A stretch of DNA of 55,970 nucleotides from NCBI GenBank assembly GCA_035570275.1, contig DATMNI010000021.1, positions 1 to 55,970 on the forward strand, given 5' to 3'. Below, in pieces: positions 43,436-52,386 of this stretch. Below the pieces are notes generated by a model. That model searched no databases. It worked only from the letters and a program-made list of their open reading frames with translations, and had not been told where the DNA came from. The stretch comes from DATMNI01 sp035570275. GTDB lineage: Bacteria; Acidobacteriota; Terriglobia; Bryobacterales; Bryobacteraceae. How positions within the stretch are numbered: position 1 is the first letter of the stretch; every line of letters starts with the position of its first letter. Position numbers and translations under genes: made by a program.

Positions 43436-45907
43436 ATGAGAATGCGACTTCCGGTGGTCTGTGTTGCGGCAATGCTGCCGATCGTCGCAGTGATCTACGG
43501 GCAGACAGCCGGCGCCCCGGCGGCGATACCATCGGCCGCGGCGGAGCGGGCGCTTCTCGATCAATACTGTGTCGTCTGTCACAACCAAAAGGCCAAGGCG
43601 GCGGGCCTGGAGCCGGCACGGCGGATGACGCTGGACAACCTCGACGCCGCCCATGTCGAAAAAGAAGCGGAGGTCTGGGAACGCGTAGTGCGCAAGCTGC
43701 GTGCCGGCATGATGCCTCCTTCGGGTTTGCCCAGGCCCGACGCGGCGAAGTACGAGGCCGTTATCGCATGGCTTGAAACCGAGCTTGACCGGCGCGCGGT
43801 GGCCCATCTGCCCGCGCCTGGCTTGCACCGCCTCAACCGTACAGAATACGGCAACGCGATTCGCGACCTGCTCGCGCTTGAAGTGGATCCTGCGAAGTTC
43901 CTGCCCGTGGACGATTCCACCCGCGGGTTCGACAACATCGCCGGCGCCTTGTCTCTCTCCCCGGCCTTGCTCGAAGGGTACGCCACCGCCGCCGCGAAAA
44001 TCAGCCGTCTGGCGGTCGGCGATGTGACGGAGCCCTCGCTCTCCACGTATCGCGTGCCCTCGGATACGTCGCAGGACTATTACATCGAAGGTCTGCCGTT
44101 CGGGACGCGCGGGGGCCTGGTGGCGCGGCATGAATTCCCCGCCGATGGCGATTACATTTTCAAGGTCTTCCCCATCAACAAGGGACTCATGGACAATAAC
44201 CAGTCCTTCGGCGAAATCACCGGCGAAAAACTGGAGCTTCTGGTGGATGGCGCCCAAGTCCACGTGTATGACTGGGACAAGGACCTGGCGCGCGGCAGCG
44301 CCGTGCATGGCGGCACCGCCGACGTCCACTTTCCGGTGAAGGCCGGCTTGCACACCGTCGGCATCACGTTTCTGGCTACCCAACTGGCGCCGGGAAACGA
44401 CCTGAACCAGCACTTCCTGCGCAGCACCATCGAAACCGGCGGTCTGCCCGGCTTCAAGTTTTATCCTCACGTAGGCAAGCTGGAGATTCTCGGACCGCTG
44501 CAGCCCACCGGCGCCCTCCTGGGTGTGATGCGAACGGATTCACCCAGCCGCCATATGATATTCCAGTGCCATCCCGCCGGCGGGGCCGATCTGTCCAGGC
44601 ATGAGGCAGATTGCGCGAAGGAAATCGTCACCACGCTGGCGCGACGCGCATTCCGCCGGCCCGTGACCAACGATGACACCGAGATGCTGATGGGATTCTA
44701 CCAGCAGGGGCGCGTCGCCGGGAATGGCGCCGAAAATGACGGCGCGAATCACGGCGGCAATTTCGATACGGGCATCGAAAGGGCGTTGCAGCGCATCCTG
44801 GCCGACCCGGAATTTGTTTTCCGCAAGGAAGCTGAGCCGGCCAATCTGGCGGCCGGCAAAACCTGGCGCATCAGCGACCTGGAATTGGCTTCCCGGATGT
44901 CGTTCTTTCTGTGGAGCAGCATTCCCGACGACGAGTTGATCGGCCTGGCCAGCCGCAACAAACTGCATGACCCTGCCGAGTTGGAGCGCGAGGTCAAACG
45001 GATGCTGGCGGACCCGCGGTCGGATTCGCTGGTGACGAATTTTACCGGGCAGTGGCTTAACCTGCGGGCCTTGCAGCTATGGGCTCCGACTCCATTGCTG
45101 TATCCCGATTTCGACGACAATCTGCGTCTGGCGATGCGCAAGGAAACCGAGCTGTTTTTCGGCAGCATTGTGCATGAAGACCGCAGTACGCTCGATCTTT
45201 TGAATGCCGACTACACGTTTGTGAACGAGCGGCTGGCCAAGCACTATGGCATCCCGCAGGTTTATGGCAGCAACTTCCGGCGCGTGCCGCTGCCGCCGGA
45301 ATTGCCGTTGGAATTGGATGCCCGCCGCGGATTGTTGGGCCAGGCCAGTCTGCTGACGATCTCGTCGCAGCCCCAGCGGACATCGCCAGTTGGGCGCGGC
45401 AAGACGATCATGCAGATCTTCCTGGGCGTCAGCCCTCCCGACCCGCCACCCGGTGTAGAGAAGGATTTGAAAGCAACCGCGAACGTGCATGGGGCGGGCC
45501 AGCCATCGATGCGCCAGCAGATGGAGATGCACCGCAAGAACGAGCCGTGCGCCAGTTGTCACAAGATCATGGACCCGATTGGCTTCTCGATGGAGAACTT
45601 CGACGCGGTCGGGCACTGGCGTACCATGGACGGCGAGAGCCTGGTGGATACCAAGGGAGTGCTGGTGGATGGCTCCCGGCTGGATGGGGTGAAGGATATG
45701 CGGGAGGCGCTGCTGCGCTATGCGCCGCAGTTTGTCCGGGTGATCACTGAGAAGCTGCTGATTTACGGACTCGGCCGCGGCACTGAATATTACGATATGC
45801 CGCTGGTGCGCTCGATTGTCCATGGAGCCGAACGCAACAATTACAGGTTTTCCTCGTTGGTGCTGGGAGTGATCAAAAGCGACGCATTCCAGATGAATCA
45901 GAAGTAG
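43436..45907 (+). CDS. DUF1592/DUF1588/DUF1585 c-type cytochrome-like protein
   Basis: About 823 residues, exported (signal peptide MRMRLPVVCVAAMLPIVAVI). N-terminal haem motif LLDQYCVVCHNQKAKAAGLE (C-x-x-C-H), then DUF1587 (LHRLNRTEYGNAIRDLLALE), a carbohydrate-module-like insert (EFPADGDYIFKVFPINKG), DUF1595 (TTLARRAFRRPVTNDD), DUF1592 (WRISDLELASRMSFFLWSSI, PDDELIGLA), DUF1588 (YGIPQVYGSNFRRVPLPPEL, ARRGLLGQASLLTISSQPQR) with a second haem-like motif EPCASCHKIMDPIGFSMENF, and DUF1585 at the C-terminus (YRFSSLVLGVIKSDAF). GAGGAACG precedes the ATG. The next gene is the standard DUF1552 partner. These pairs are frequent in Planctomycetes and Acidobacteria; function is not established. Confidence 0.94.
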   Translation: MRMRLPVVCVAAMLPIVAVIYGQTAGAPAAIPSAAAERALLDQYCVVCHNQKAKAAGLEPARRMTLDNLDAAHVEKEAEVWERVVRKLRAGMMPPSGLPRPDAAKYEAVIAWLETELDRRAVAHLPAPGLHRLNRTEYGNAIRDLLALEVDPAKFLPVDDSTRGFDNIAGALSLSPALLEGYATAAAKISRLAVGDVTEPSLSTYRVPSDTSQDYYIEGLPFGTRGGLVARHEFPADGDYIFKVFPINKGLMDNNQSFGEITGEKLELLVDGAQVHVYDWDKDLARGSAVHGGTADVHFPVKAGLHTVGITFLATQLAPGNDLNQHFLRSTIETGGLPGFKFYPHVGKLEILGPLQPTGALLGVMRTDSPSRHMIFQCHPAGGADLSRHEADCAKEIVTTLARRAFRRPVTNDDTEMLMGFYQQGRVAGNGAENDGANHGGNFDTGIERALQRILADPEFVFRKEAEPANLAAGKTWRISDLELASRMSFFLWSSIPDDELIGLASRNKLHDPAELEREVKRMLADPRSDSLVTNFTGQWLNLRALQLWAPTPLLYPDFDDNLRLAMRKETELFFGSIVHEDRSTLDLLNADYTFVNERLAKHYGIPQVYGSNFRRVPLPPELPLELDARRGLLGQASLLTISSQPQRTSPVGRGKTIMQIFLGVSPPDPPPGVEKDLKATANVHGAGQPSMRQQMEMHRKNEPCASCHKIMDPIGFSMENFDAVGHWRTMDGESLVDTKGVLVDGSRLDGVKDMREALLRYAPQFVRVITEKLLIYGLGRGTEYYDMPLVRSIVHGAERNNYRFSSLVLGVIKSDAFQMNQK

Positions 45908-45951
45908 CCGGCGGGCCAAAGGCCGGTAGAGGCGGCAAGGAGAAGCGAATC

Positions 45952-47331
45952 ATGTTCATAACCAGGAAGCACATATCCCGGCGCACGGTGCTGCGGGGGG
46001 CCGGGGCGGCTTTGGCGCTGCCTCTGCTGGATTCAATGATACCCGCGCAAACGCCCTTGGCCAAAACGGCGGCGAACCCGAAGACGCGCTTCACGGGTAT
46101 CTTCGTTCCGCACGGAGCGGCGCCCGGCTGGTGGGTGCCCGAGGCCGGCGGGCCTGGCGAGCCGAAAGCCCAACCGGGCAGCAAGCGCTTCGAATATCCC
46201 ATGATTTTGAAGCCGCTGGAACCGTTCCGGGAGCAAACCGTGGTGCTCAGCGGATTGTGGTCCAAGTCGGCCGAACCTCCTCCGGGCCAGAGCGGCGCGG
46301 ACCACTGGGTGGCGGCGGCCTTTCTGTGCGGCGACAAGCCCAAAAAGACTACCGGCTCGGACATCTTCGACGGCACCACCATCGACCAGACGATCGCGCA
46401 AAAGATCGGTCAGGATTCGCTGCTGCCCTCGCTGCAACTGGCGTTGGAGGACCCCGGCGCCAACTCAAGCAACTGCGGCGAAGGCTATAGCTGCACCTAC
46501 TCCAACACTATTTCGTGGGCCACGCCCACCCAGCCTCTGCCCATGGAACTGGACCCGCAGGTGGCCTTCGAACGTCTGTTCGGCGCCGGCGGAACCGCCG
46601 CCGAGCGGGCCGCGCGCCGCGAGCAAAATCGCAGCATTCTGGATTCGGTGACGCACAGCCTGGAGCGCTTCAAGAAGGGCCTGGGCGCCGGCGACCGCTC
46701 GCGGCTCGATGAGTATGAGACGGACATACGCGAACTGGAGCGGCGCCTGGATATCGCCAAGAAAGCGGTGGGGGCGGTTTCGACGGAGGGCGTGGTGATT
46801 CCGGCCGGCGTGCCGGAATCGTTTGACGAGCATGTGAAGCTGCATTTCGATCTGCAGACGCTGGCCTTCCAGGCGGACATCACGCGGGTTGCCACGCTGC
46901 TGTATGCGCGCGACCTGACGGCCCGCTCTTACCCCGAAAGCGGCGTCAATGGCGGCTTCCACGGCTTATCGCATCACGCGGAGAATCCCGACACCATCGC
47001 GCGTTACGCCAAAGTGAATCAATATCACGTCAAGTGCCTGGCTTACTTCGTCGACAAGCTACGCAAGACTCCCGACGGCGACGGCACTCTGCTGGACCAT
47101 TCGCTGATCCTCTATGGCAGCAACATGGGCGATTCCAATCAGCATTTGCACTACGATGTGCCCCACCTGTTGATCGGTGGGGCCTCCGGACAGATCAAGG
47201 GCGACCGTCACCTGGCATACGCTTCGAAGACGGTTACCTCCAGCAATCTTCTGTTGAGCATTCTGGACCTGTATGGCATCCACCAGGACAGCATTGGCGA
47301 CAGCACCGGCAGGCTGACCGGTCTGGTGTAA
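45952..47331 (+). CDS. DUF1552 protein, Tat-exported
   Basis: 459 residues. Twin-arginine signal: ISRRTVLRGAGAALALPLLD. After it come RFTGIFVPHGAAPGWWVPEA, VVLSGLWSKSAEPPPGQSGA with DHWVAAAFLCG, a helical region rich in charged residues (DSVTHSLERFKKGLGAGDRS) and the metal-site-like C-terminal parts SGVNGGFHGLSHHAENPD and DHSLILYGSNMGDSNQHLHY followed by DVPHLLIGG. This follows the sulfatase/alkaline-phosphatase-like fold seen in DUF1552/DUF1501 proteins. 44 bp after the DUF1592 gene, so one transcription unit is likely. Activity unknown. Confidence 0.93.
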   Translation: MFITRKHISRRTVLRGAGAALALPLLDSMIPAQTPLAKTAANPKTRFTGIFVPHGAAPGWWVPEAGGPGEPKAQPGSKRFEYPMILKPLEPFREQTVVLSGLWSKSAEPPPGQSGADHWVAAAFLCGDKPKKTTGSDIFDGTTIDQTIAQKIGQDSLLPSLQLALEDPGANSSNCGEGYSCTYSNTISWATPTQPLPMELDPQVAFERLFGAGGTAAERAARREQNRSILDSVTHSLERFKKGLGAGDRSRLDEYETDIRELERRLDIAKKAVGAVSTEGVVIPAGVPESFDEHVKLHFDLQTLAFQADITRVATLLYARDLTARSYPESGVNGGFHGLSHHAENPDTIARYAKVNQYHVKCLAYFVDKLRKTPDGDGTLLDHSLILYGSNMGDSNQHLHYDVPHLLIGGASGQIKGDRHLAYASKTVTSSNLLLSILDLYGIHQDSIGDSTGRLTGLV

Positions 47332-47394
47332 GTCTGCATTCAGAGCCGCGGCTAAGTCTGCATTCAGAGCCGCGACCGTGAGGGAGCGGTTTGG
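47329..47394. repeat. 22-bp direct repeat plus GAGCCGCG element at the DUF1552 stop
   Basis: TAAGTCTGCATTCAGAGCCG (first 20 of 22 bp) occurs at 47329-47350 and again at 47353-47374, a 24-bp period. The first copy begins with the TAA stop codon of the DUF1552 gene, so the stop is duplicated. The second copy runs into CGACCGTGAGGGAGCGGTTT, similar to 19720-19742. Confidence 0.75.
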
Positions 47395-47409
47395 CGAGGG
47401 AGTTGGAAG

Positions 47410-49191
47410 ATGCATCTTCGATTAGTGCTGATTGCTTGCGCGGCGGCATTGGGTCTATACCTGGCCACTTCCGGCGCGGCAACTGGTCCGTTGGCCAGTC
47501 CGGTGGCAGACGCCGCCAGGAAGGGCGACCTGCCGGCCGTGCGATCCCTGCTCACTCAGAAGGCCGACGTGAATGCCCCGCAGGCCGATGGAGCCACGGC
47601 GATGCAATGGGCCGCGTACCGGAACGACCTGGCGATGGCCGACCTGCTGATCGCCGCCGGCGCCAACGTCAAGACCCCCAACCGGGAAGGCGCCACGCCG
47701 CTCTACCTTGCTGGAATTTACGGGAGCCCGGCCATGATCGAAAAACTGCTCAAGGCCGGGGCGGACGCCAATGAGCGCGGCCCGCAGGGAGAGACTCCCC
47801 TCATGCTGGCTTCGCGCACTGGAAACGTGGACGCCATCCAAGTACTGCTCGATCGCCGGGCCGACGTCAACGCCAAGGAAAAACTGCGCGGCACCACTGC
47901 CCTAATGTGGGCCGTGGATCAGGGACATAGCGAGGCGGTCAAGCTGTTGATCAGTCACGGAGCGGATGTTAGCGCCGCCACCAACCCCGACTCGCGGAAT
48001 GCCCGCAACAACCTGGCCGACACCGTGGCGCAACGGCTCAACTCCAGTTTCGGCGCGATCGGTCAGGCCCGGGCCCGCGGCGGCGCGCCGGCTACGGATG
48101 CGACCGGCCCAGGACGTGGGGCGCGCGGTGGGCGGGCAGCCGGCGCCGGTGATGCCGCCCCGGCTGGCGAAGGCGGCCCGCCCGCTTTCATGTTCCGCCC
48201 GGCGCCCAAGGATGGCGGCGGCTTGACACCGCTGGTTCTTGCCGCCCGGCAAGACTGCCTGGCGTGCGCGCGGACTTTGCTGGAAGCGGGAGCCGACGTG
48301 AATCAGCGGACGCTCTACGGCTGGACCCCGCTTCTGACCGCCACGCAGAACCGGCATTACAAGCTGGCTGCGGACCTGATGGACCACGGCGCCAAGCCCA
48401 ATATCGCCAACAACGGCGGCTGGACGCCTCTGTACCTGGCAACCGACAATCGAAACATCGAGTCCGGGGACTATCCGGTGCGGACGCCGGACATGGACCA
48501 CCTGGACTTCATCAAACTGCTTCTGGATAAGGGTGCGAACCCGAACGCACGGATTTGCGGATCGGCATCTACACCCGCGAAATGCACCGGGGACAGCACC
48601 GAGACGCGGACCAACTTCACCATGCAGTGGCTGTACGAGGACGGCTCGACGCCCTTCCTGCGGGCCGCCCAGTCGGGCGATGTCACCTTGATGAAGCTGC
48701 TGCTGGCGCGCGGCGCGGACCCCAGGATCTTCACCGCCCACAACGTCACGCCGCTTTCCGTGGCGTCGGGAATCGGCTGGACCGAGGGCGTGACGTTCGA
48801 ATGGTCGGAAGCCGAGACCCTGGAAGCCGTGAAAATGTGTCTCGATCTGGGCATCGACCCGAACATGGCCGATGAGGACGGGCGCACGGCGCTGCACGGC
48901 GCGGCGCACAAGGGCAGGACCGAAGTGATTCAGCTTCTGGTGGACCACGGCGCCAGACTGGACGCGCCGGACGGAGGCAGCCGCGACAGCGTCAACGGAG
49001 CGTTGTTGGGCAAGAAGTGGATACCGCTGGACTGGTCGCGAGGCTTGGTTCGGGTGGGAGTGCAGTCGGCAATCCCGCACCCCGAGGCCGAGAAGCTATT
49101 AGTCAAGCTGATGACCGCGAAGGGGCTCCCCATACCGCCGCCCCCAACCTCCTCGATTTGTCTCACCAAGGGCCTAAACGGTTGCCAATAG
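47410..49191 (+). CDS. secreted ankyrin-repeat protein
   Basis: 593 residues with a hydrophobic N-terminal signal (LRLVLIACAAALGLYLATSG). About a dozen ankyrin units follow, each with the pattern GATAMQWAAYRNDLAMADLL, IAAGANVKTP or GETPLMLASRTGNVDAIQVL. A Gly/Ala/Arg-rich linker (about residues 215-255, GRGARGGRAAGAGDAAPAGE) splits the array into two blocks. The second block contains a CGSASTPAKC insert that may form a disulfide. It follows the DUF1552 gene after a short repeat gap. Likely a periplasmic or extracellular protein-binding scaffold; partner unknown. Confidence 0.92.
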   Translation: MHLRLVLIACAAALGLYLATSGAATGPLASPVADAARKGDLPAVRSLLTQKADVNAPQADGATAMQWAAYRNDLAMADLLIAAGANVKTPNREGATPLYLAGIYGSPAMIEKLLKAGADANERGPQGETPLMLASRTGNVDAIQVLLDRRADVNAKEKLRGTTALMWAVDQGHSEAVKLLISHGADVSAATNPDSRNARNNLADTVAQRLNSSFGAIGQARARGGAPATDATGPGRGARGGRAAGAGDAAPAGEGGPPAFMFRPAPKDGGGLTPLVLAARQDCLACARTLLEAGADVNQRTLYGWTPLLTATQNRHYKLAADLMDHGAKPNIANNGGWTPLYLATDNRNIESGDYPVRTPDMDHLDFIKLLLDKGANPNARICGSASTPAKCTGDSTETRTNFTMQWLYEDGSTPFLRAAQSGDVTLMKLLLARGADPRIFTAHNVTPLSVASGIGWTEGVTFEWSEAETLEAVKMCLDLGIDPNMADEDGRTALHGAAHKGRTEVIQLLVDHGARLDAPDGGSRDSVNGALLGKKWIPLDWSRGLVRVGVQSAIPHPEAEKLLVKLMTAKGLPIPPPPTSSICLTKGLNGCQ

Positions 49192-49197
49192 GCTGCC

Positions 49198-49245
49198 GGG
49201 AGGCGCGTGCCGCGCAGCTATGGGAGGCGCGTGCCGCCCAGCTAT
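49198..49245. repeat. 24-bp tandem duplication upstream of psd
   Basis: Two 24-bp units beginning GGGAGGCGCGTGCCGC (49198-49221 and 49222-49245) differ at one base. They lie between the ankyrin stop codon and the psd start, and end 17 bp before the GTG of psd. Confidence 0.8.
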
Positions 49246-49262
49246 GGGAAAATAGTGGTTCA

Positions 49263-49919
49263 GTGATCGTCATCACCGGTATCTACTACGCCGCCGCCCT
49301 GGTTGCCGCTGGCGCCATCGTCTGGTGGCTGGCCGCGCCATGGGCCGCCATTCCGCTCTGGGTCCTGGCCCTCTTCTGCCTGTACTTCTTCCGCGACCCG
49401 GAACGTCAGATTCCGTCCGGCCCGGTGGCGGTCTCGCCGGCCGATGGCAAGGTGGTGGCGGTGAAGGCCGAAAGCCCCACCCAGAACCGGATCAGTATCT
49501 TCCTGAGCGTTTTCGACGTCCACGTGAACCGCACTCCCATCGGCGGCATCATCGCCAAGGTCCAGTATCAGAAGGGCGCATTCCACGTGGCCAGCAAGGA
49601 AGAGTGTTCGGTGCAGAACGAGCAGAATGTGGTTACCGTGCAGGGCGACGGCACCACCGTGGTCTTCAAGCAGATCGCAGGGCTGATCGCGCGGCGCATC
49701 GTGTTCGACCGCAGGCGCGGCGACCGCGTCGCCATGGGCGAGCGCATCGGCCTCATCAAGTTCGGCTCGCGGTGCGACGTGCTGCTGGGACCGGAATGGG
49801 AAATCACGGTCAGCCCGGGGATGCGCGTCGCCGGGGGGTCCAGTATCGTCGCCCGCCGCCGCGGTCAGGGTCAAGCCGGTCAGGGTCAACCGGGTCAGGA
49901 TCAACCCAATGTCGCTTAA
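49263..49919 (+). CDS. psd: phosphatidylserine decarboxylase (short, archaeal-type)
   Basis: Pyruvoyl enzyme that converts phosphatidylserine to phosphatidylethanolamine at the inner membrane. 218 residues from the GTG at 49263 (VIVITGIYYAAALVAAG). Two N-terminal hydrophobic segments, then LFCLYFFRDPERQIPSGPVA, SPADGKVVAV, FLSVFDVHVNRTPIGGII, and the autocleavage site GGSS near the end (Ser193 becomes the pyruvoyl group). The frame extends upstream into the ankyrin gene but that part is not homologous. The last 15 codons are three 15-bp repeats giving GQGQAGQGQPGQDQP. The stop lies inside pssA, an 11-bp overlap. Confidence 0.94.
   Translation: MIVITGIYYAAALVAAGAIVWWLAAPWAAIPLWVLALFCLYFFRDPERQIPSGPVAVSPADGKVVAVKAESPTQNRISIFLSVFDVHVNRTPIGGIIAKVQYQKGAFHVASKEECSVQNEQNVVTVQGDGTTVVFKQIAGLIARRIVFDRRRGDRVAMGERIGLIKFGSRCDVLLGPEWEITVSPGMRVAGGSSIVARRRGQGQAGQGQPGQDQPNVA
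49863..49907 (+). repeat. three 15-bp tandem repeats inside the psd 3' end
   Basis: GGTCAGGGTCAAGCC, GGTCAGGGTCAACCG and GGTCAGGATCAACCC follow each other directly and encode a Gln/Gly/Pro tail of psd. The array ends one base before the pssA start codon. Confidence 0.85.
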
Positions 49920-50802
49920 AGACCGCCTGGTAGACCCGCGCTCTCCCACCCACCGGCCCCGCAAGGCCGCCTACGCGCTGCCCACGCTGTTCACGGCGGG
50001 CAACATATTCCTGGGCTTTCTCTCCATGCTGCGATGTTTCAAGGGCGCCATGCTGCAGGCTTCCGGAGCCGCCGGCGCATCGGCGCATTTCGCGGTGGCG
50101 GCCGCGGCCATCGGGGCCGCCGTATTCCTGGACGGTCTGGATGGCCGCATTGCCCGCATGACGAACACCACCAGCGATTTCGGCAGGGAAATGGATTCGC
50201 TGGCCGATGTGATCAGCTTCGGCATCGCCCCGGCCTTCCTGGCATTTACCTGGGGCGTGCAGTTTGTGGACAAGCTTTCGCTGGGACCCAAGGCGATGGG
50301 GCACCTCTTCAACGCCGGGACCTTCATTGCGTTTCTTTTCCTGCTTTGCGGCGCCTGCCGGCTGGCGCGCTTCAATATTCAGAAGAACCCGGTCCCCAAG
50401 AATCCCGGCCGGCCCGACCGCAAATACTTCGTGGGGCTCCCCATTCCCGCGGCCGCGGCCATGGTCGGGGCCGTGGTTTACGCTTCCGACGCGGAGCCGA
50501 TCGATACTTGGCCGCTCTCCGTGGCCTGGCTCTGCCTCCTGCTGCTGCTGGGATTTCTGATGGTCAGCACGTGGCGTTACTACAGCTTCAAGGGGATCAA
50601 CCTCCATCAGCCTTACAAGCCTCTGCTGCTGATTCTGCTGGGGGCGTTGATCTATGGCTTCTGGAACTACTCGCAGATCATGCTGCTGGCGCTGTCGACA
50701 GCTTATGTAGGCAGCGGCATCGCGATCCGCATCGGCGGAATCATCCGGCGGCGCTTCAAACGCCTGCCGCCTCCGCCGGCACTGGAGCACCACGTTGGCT
50801 AA
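49909..50802 (+). CDS. pssA: CDP-diacylglycerol--serine O-phosphatidyltransferase
   Basis: Makes phosphatidylserine from CDP-diacylglycerol and serine, the substrate of the adjacent decarboxylase. 297 residues, multi-pass membrane protein. The CDP-alcohol phosphatidyltransferase signature is complete: DGLDGRIARMTNTTSDFGRE followed by MDSLADVISFG (D-G-x2-A-R-x8-G-x3-D-x3-D). Overlaps psd by 11 bp and the next gene by 8 bp, so the genes are translationally coupled. Confidence 0.96.
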   Translation: MSLKDRLVDPRSPTHRPRKAAYALPTLFTAGNIFLGFLSMLRCFKGAMLQASGAAGASAHFAVAAAAIGAAVFLDGLDGRIARMTNTTSDFGREMDSLADVISFGIAPAFLAFTWGVQFVDKLSLGPKAMGHLFNAGTFIAFLFLLCGACRLARFNIQKNPVPKNPGRPDRKYFVGLPIPAAAAMVGAVVYASDAEPIDTWPLSVAWLCLLLLLGFLMVSTWRYYSFKGINLHQPYKPLLLILLGALIYGFWNYSQIMLLALSTAYVGSGIAIRIGGIIRRRFKRLPPPPALEHHVG

Positions 50803-51841
50803 CGAAAATCTGGCAAGCAGGCGAACCGTTGTTCTGGTCGGCAGCGAATCGCTGCTGGCGCGCGAAGTCCGCGACATCGTGGCCACCTCAGGCCCCGCAC
50901 TTGGCGGTCGCCTCGACGTGCGAATCGACCTGCGCCTGATCGCCGCCGATGACGAAAAGGCAGGCGCCCTGACGCGCGTGGGCGATGAGCCGGCGGTGGT
51001 CATCGAACTCACGGCCCTGAACCTCTCCGGCGCGCGGGCTGTGATGCTGGCCGGGTCGGCTGCCGCCAATCGGAAGGCAGTGGAACTGGCGCCGGAGGGC
51101 ACTCCGGTGATCGATCTCACTTACACGGCGGAAGAGCGTCCCGATGCCCGGCTGCGCGCGCCCTCAGTAGAGTCCGAACCGGACGAAGACTTGGGCGATG
51201 CGGCCGTGCACGTGATTGCTCACCCCGCGGCGATTGCGCTGGCGCTGTTCCTGCGGCGGCTTCACGCTAATGACACCGTGAAGCGTTCGGTGATCCAGAT
51301 CTTCGCCCCGGCCAGCGAGCACGGCACGGTCGGCGTGGAAGAACTGCAGCAGCAAACGGTCAGCCTGCTATCGTTCAAGACAATGCCCAAGGCCGTATTC
51401 GACGCCCAAGCCAGCTTCAACCTGCTGGCGAAGTATGGCGAGGAAGCGCCCGCGCCGCTGGAAGAAACCGAGTTGCGCATTGAGCGTCACCTGGCGACGC
51501 TGCTCGCCCTGCCGGGCGAAGGCGAAGGCGCGCCCATGCCGTCCCTCCGCCTGGTGCAGGCGCCGGTATTTCACGGCTATAGCTTCTCGGCCTGGGTGGA
51601 GTTTGACGTCAACCCGGGCGTGGAGGCGCTGGAGAGCGGTCTGGCGATGGGCGCGATCGAAGTGCGCGGCGCCGAGTTCGACCCGCCAAGCAACATCAGC
51701 CAGGCGGGCCAGAGCGGGATTGCCGTCGGCGCCATCAGCCCGGACCGCAACGACGCCGAAGCCTGTTGGTTCTGGCTGGTGGCCGACAATCTCCGCCTGA
51801 CCGCCGAAAACGGAGTGGCGGTGGCGCGGGAACTGGTATGA
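50795..51841 (+). CDS. aspartate-semialdehyde dehydrogenase homologue lacking the catalytic Cys (USG-1-like)
   Basis: 348 residues from a TTG that overlaps pssA by 8 bp. The fold of aspartate-semialdehyde dehydrogenase is recognisable: N-terminal RRTVVLVGSESLLAREVRDI, later AVHVIAHPAAIALALFLRRL, then FAPASEHGTVGVEELQQQTV and, near the end, NISQAGQSGIAVGAISPDRN. In true enzymes the segment at AHPAA holds the nucleophile (N-P-x-C-x-x-T); here it is Ala. The nucleotide-binding G-x-x-G-x-x-G motif is also degenerate (GSESLLA). It is therefore probably not a dehydrogenase. E. coli USG-1 is a comparable inactive homologue. Its setting between pssA and lptE suggests an envelope role, which is inference. 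Confidence 0.85.
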   Translation: MANENLASRRTVVLVGSESLLAREVRDIVATSGPALGGRLDVRIDLRLIAADDEKAGALTRVGDEPAVVIELTALNLSGARAVMLAGSAAANRKAVELAPEGTPVIDLTYTAEERPDARLRAPSVESEPDEDLGDAAVHVIAHPAAIALALFLRRLHANDTVKRSVIQIFAPASEHGTVGVEELQQQTVSLLSFKTMPKAVFDAQASFNLLAKYGEEAPAPLEETELRIERHLATLLALPGEGEGAPMPSLRLVQAPVFHGYSFSAWVEFDVNPGVEALESGLAMGAIEVRGAEFDPPSNISQAGQSGIAVGAISPDRNDAEACWFWLVADNLRLTAENGVAVARELV

Positions 51842-52368
51842 CGCGTCTCGCATCGACACGTCTGGCCGCATTGGCTCTGGCGCTGGCGTTGGGCGCCGGC
51901 TGCGGATACCACGTATCGGGCCATGGCGACCTGATGCCGAAGACCGTCAAGACCATCGCGGTCATGCCGTTCAACAACCTCTCGGTGTACTATCAACTGG
52001 CCCGGACCCTGCCGGCCGATATCGGGCACGAGTTCATTTCCCGTACCAAATACACGATTGTGGCGGACGCGAATCAGGCCGACGCCGTGCTCATCGGCAC
52101 GCTCACCAACTTCTCTTACTACCCGACCATCTTCGACCCGGTTTCGGGACGCGCCACCACCGTGCAGGTGATCGCGTCGGTGAAGGTGACCCTGACCAAC
52201 CGCGCCACTGGAGCGGTGATCTTCAACCGTCCGGGCTACGAATTTCGCGAACGGTACGAAATCTCGATCGACCCGAAGGCCTACTTCGACGAAAGCGGGC
52301 CTGCCATGCAAAGAATTAGCCGCGATGCCTCGCGAAGTATCGTGAGCGCGATCCTGGAGGCATTCTAA
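51838..52368 (+). CDS. lptE: LPS-assembly lipoprotein LptE-like
   Basis: 176 residues, start ATG overlapping the stop of the previous gene (ATGA). Lipoprotein signal with lipobox LGAGC (TRLAALALALALGAGCGYHV), so anchored in a membrane. The body (GYHVSGHGDLMPKTVKTIAV, MPFNNLSVYYQLARTLPADI, then YTIVADANQADAVLIGTLTN and TVQVIASVKVTLTN) fits the LptE family, which plugs the LptD outer-membrane pore for lipopolysaccharide export. Directly followed by holA, the usual lptE-holA order. The stop region is duplicated. Confidence 0.93.
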   Translation: MTRLASTRLAALALALALGAGCGYHVSGHGDLMPKTVKTIAVMPFNNLSVYYQLARTLPADIGHEFISRTKYTIVADANQADAVLIGTLTNFSYYPTIFDPVSGRATTVQVIASVKVTLTNRATGAVIFNRPGYEFRERYEISIDPKAYFDESGPAMQRISRDASRSIVSAILEAF

Positions 52369-52386
52369 ATGGAGGCCTTCCGATGA
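52355..52386 (+). other. 15-bp duplication and 5-codon bridging mini-ORF (lptE/holA)
   Basis: TGGAGGCATTCTAAA (52355-52369) is followed directly by the variant TGGAGGCCTTCCGAT (52370-52384). The lptE stop TAA (52366-52368) is followed immediately by ATG GAG GCC TTC CGA TGA, encoding MEAFR. Its TGA overlaps the holA ATG (ATGA). Each copy supplies a GGAGG: one 8 nt before the mini-ORF, one 7 nt before holA. Confidence 0.6.
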
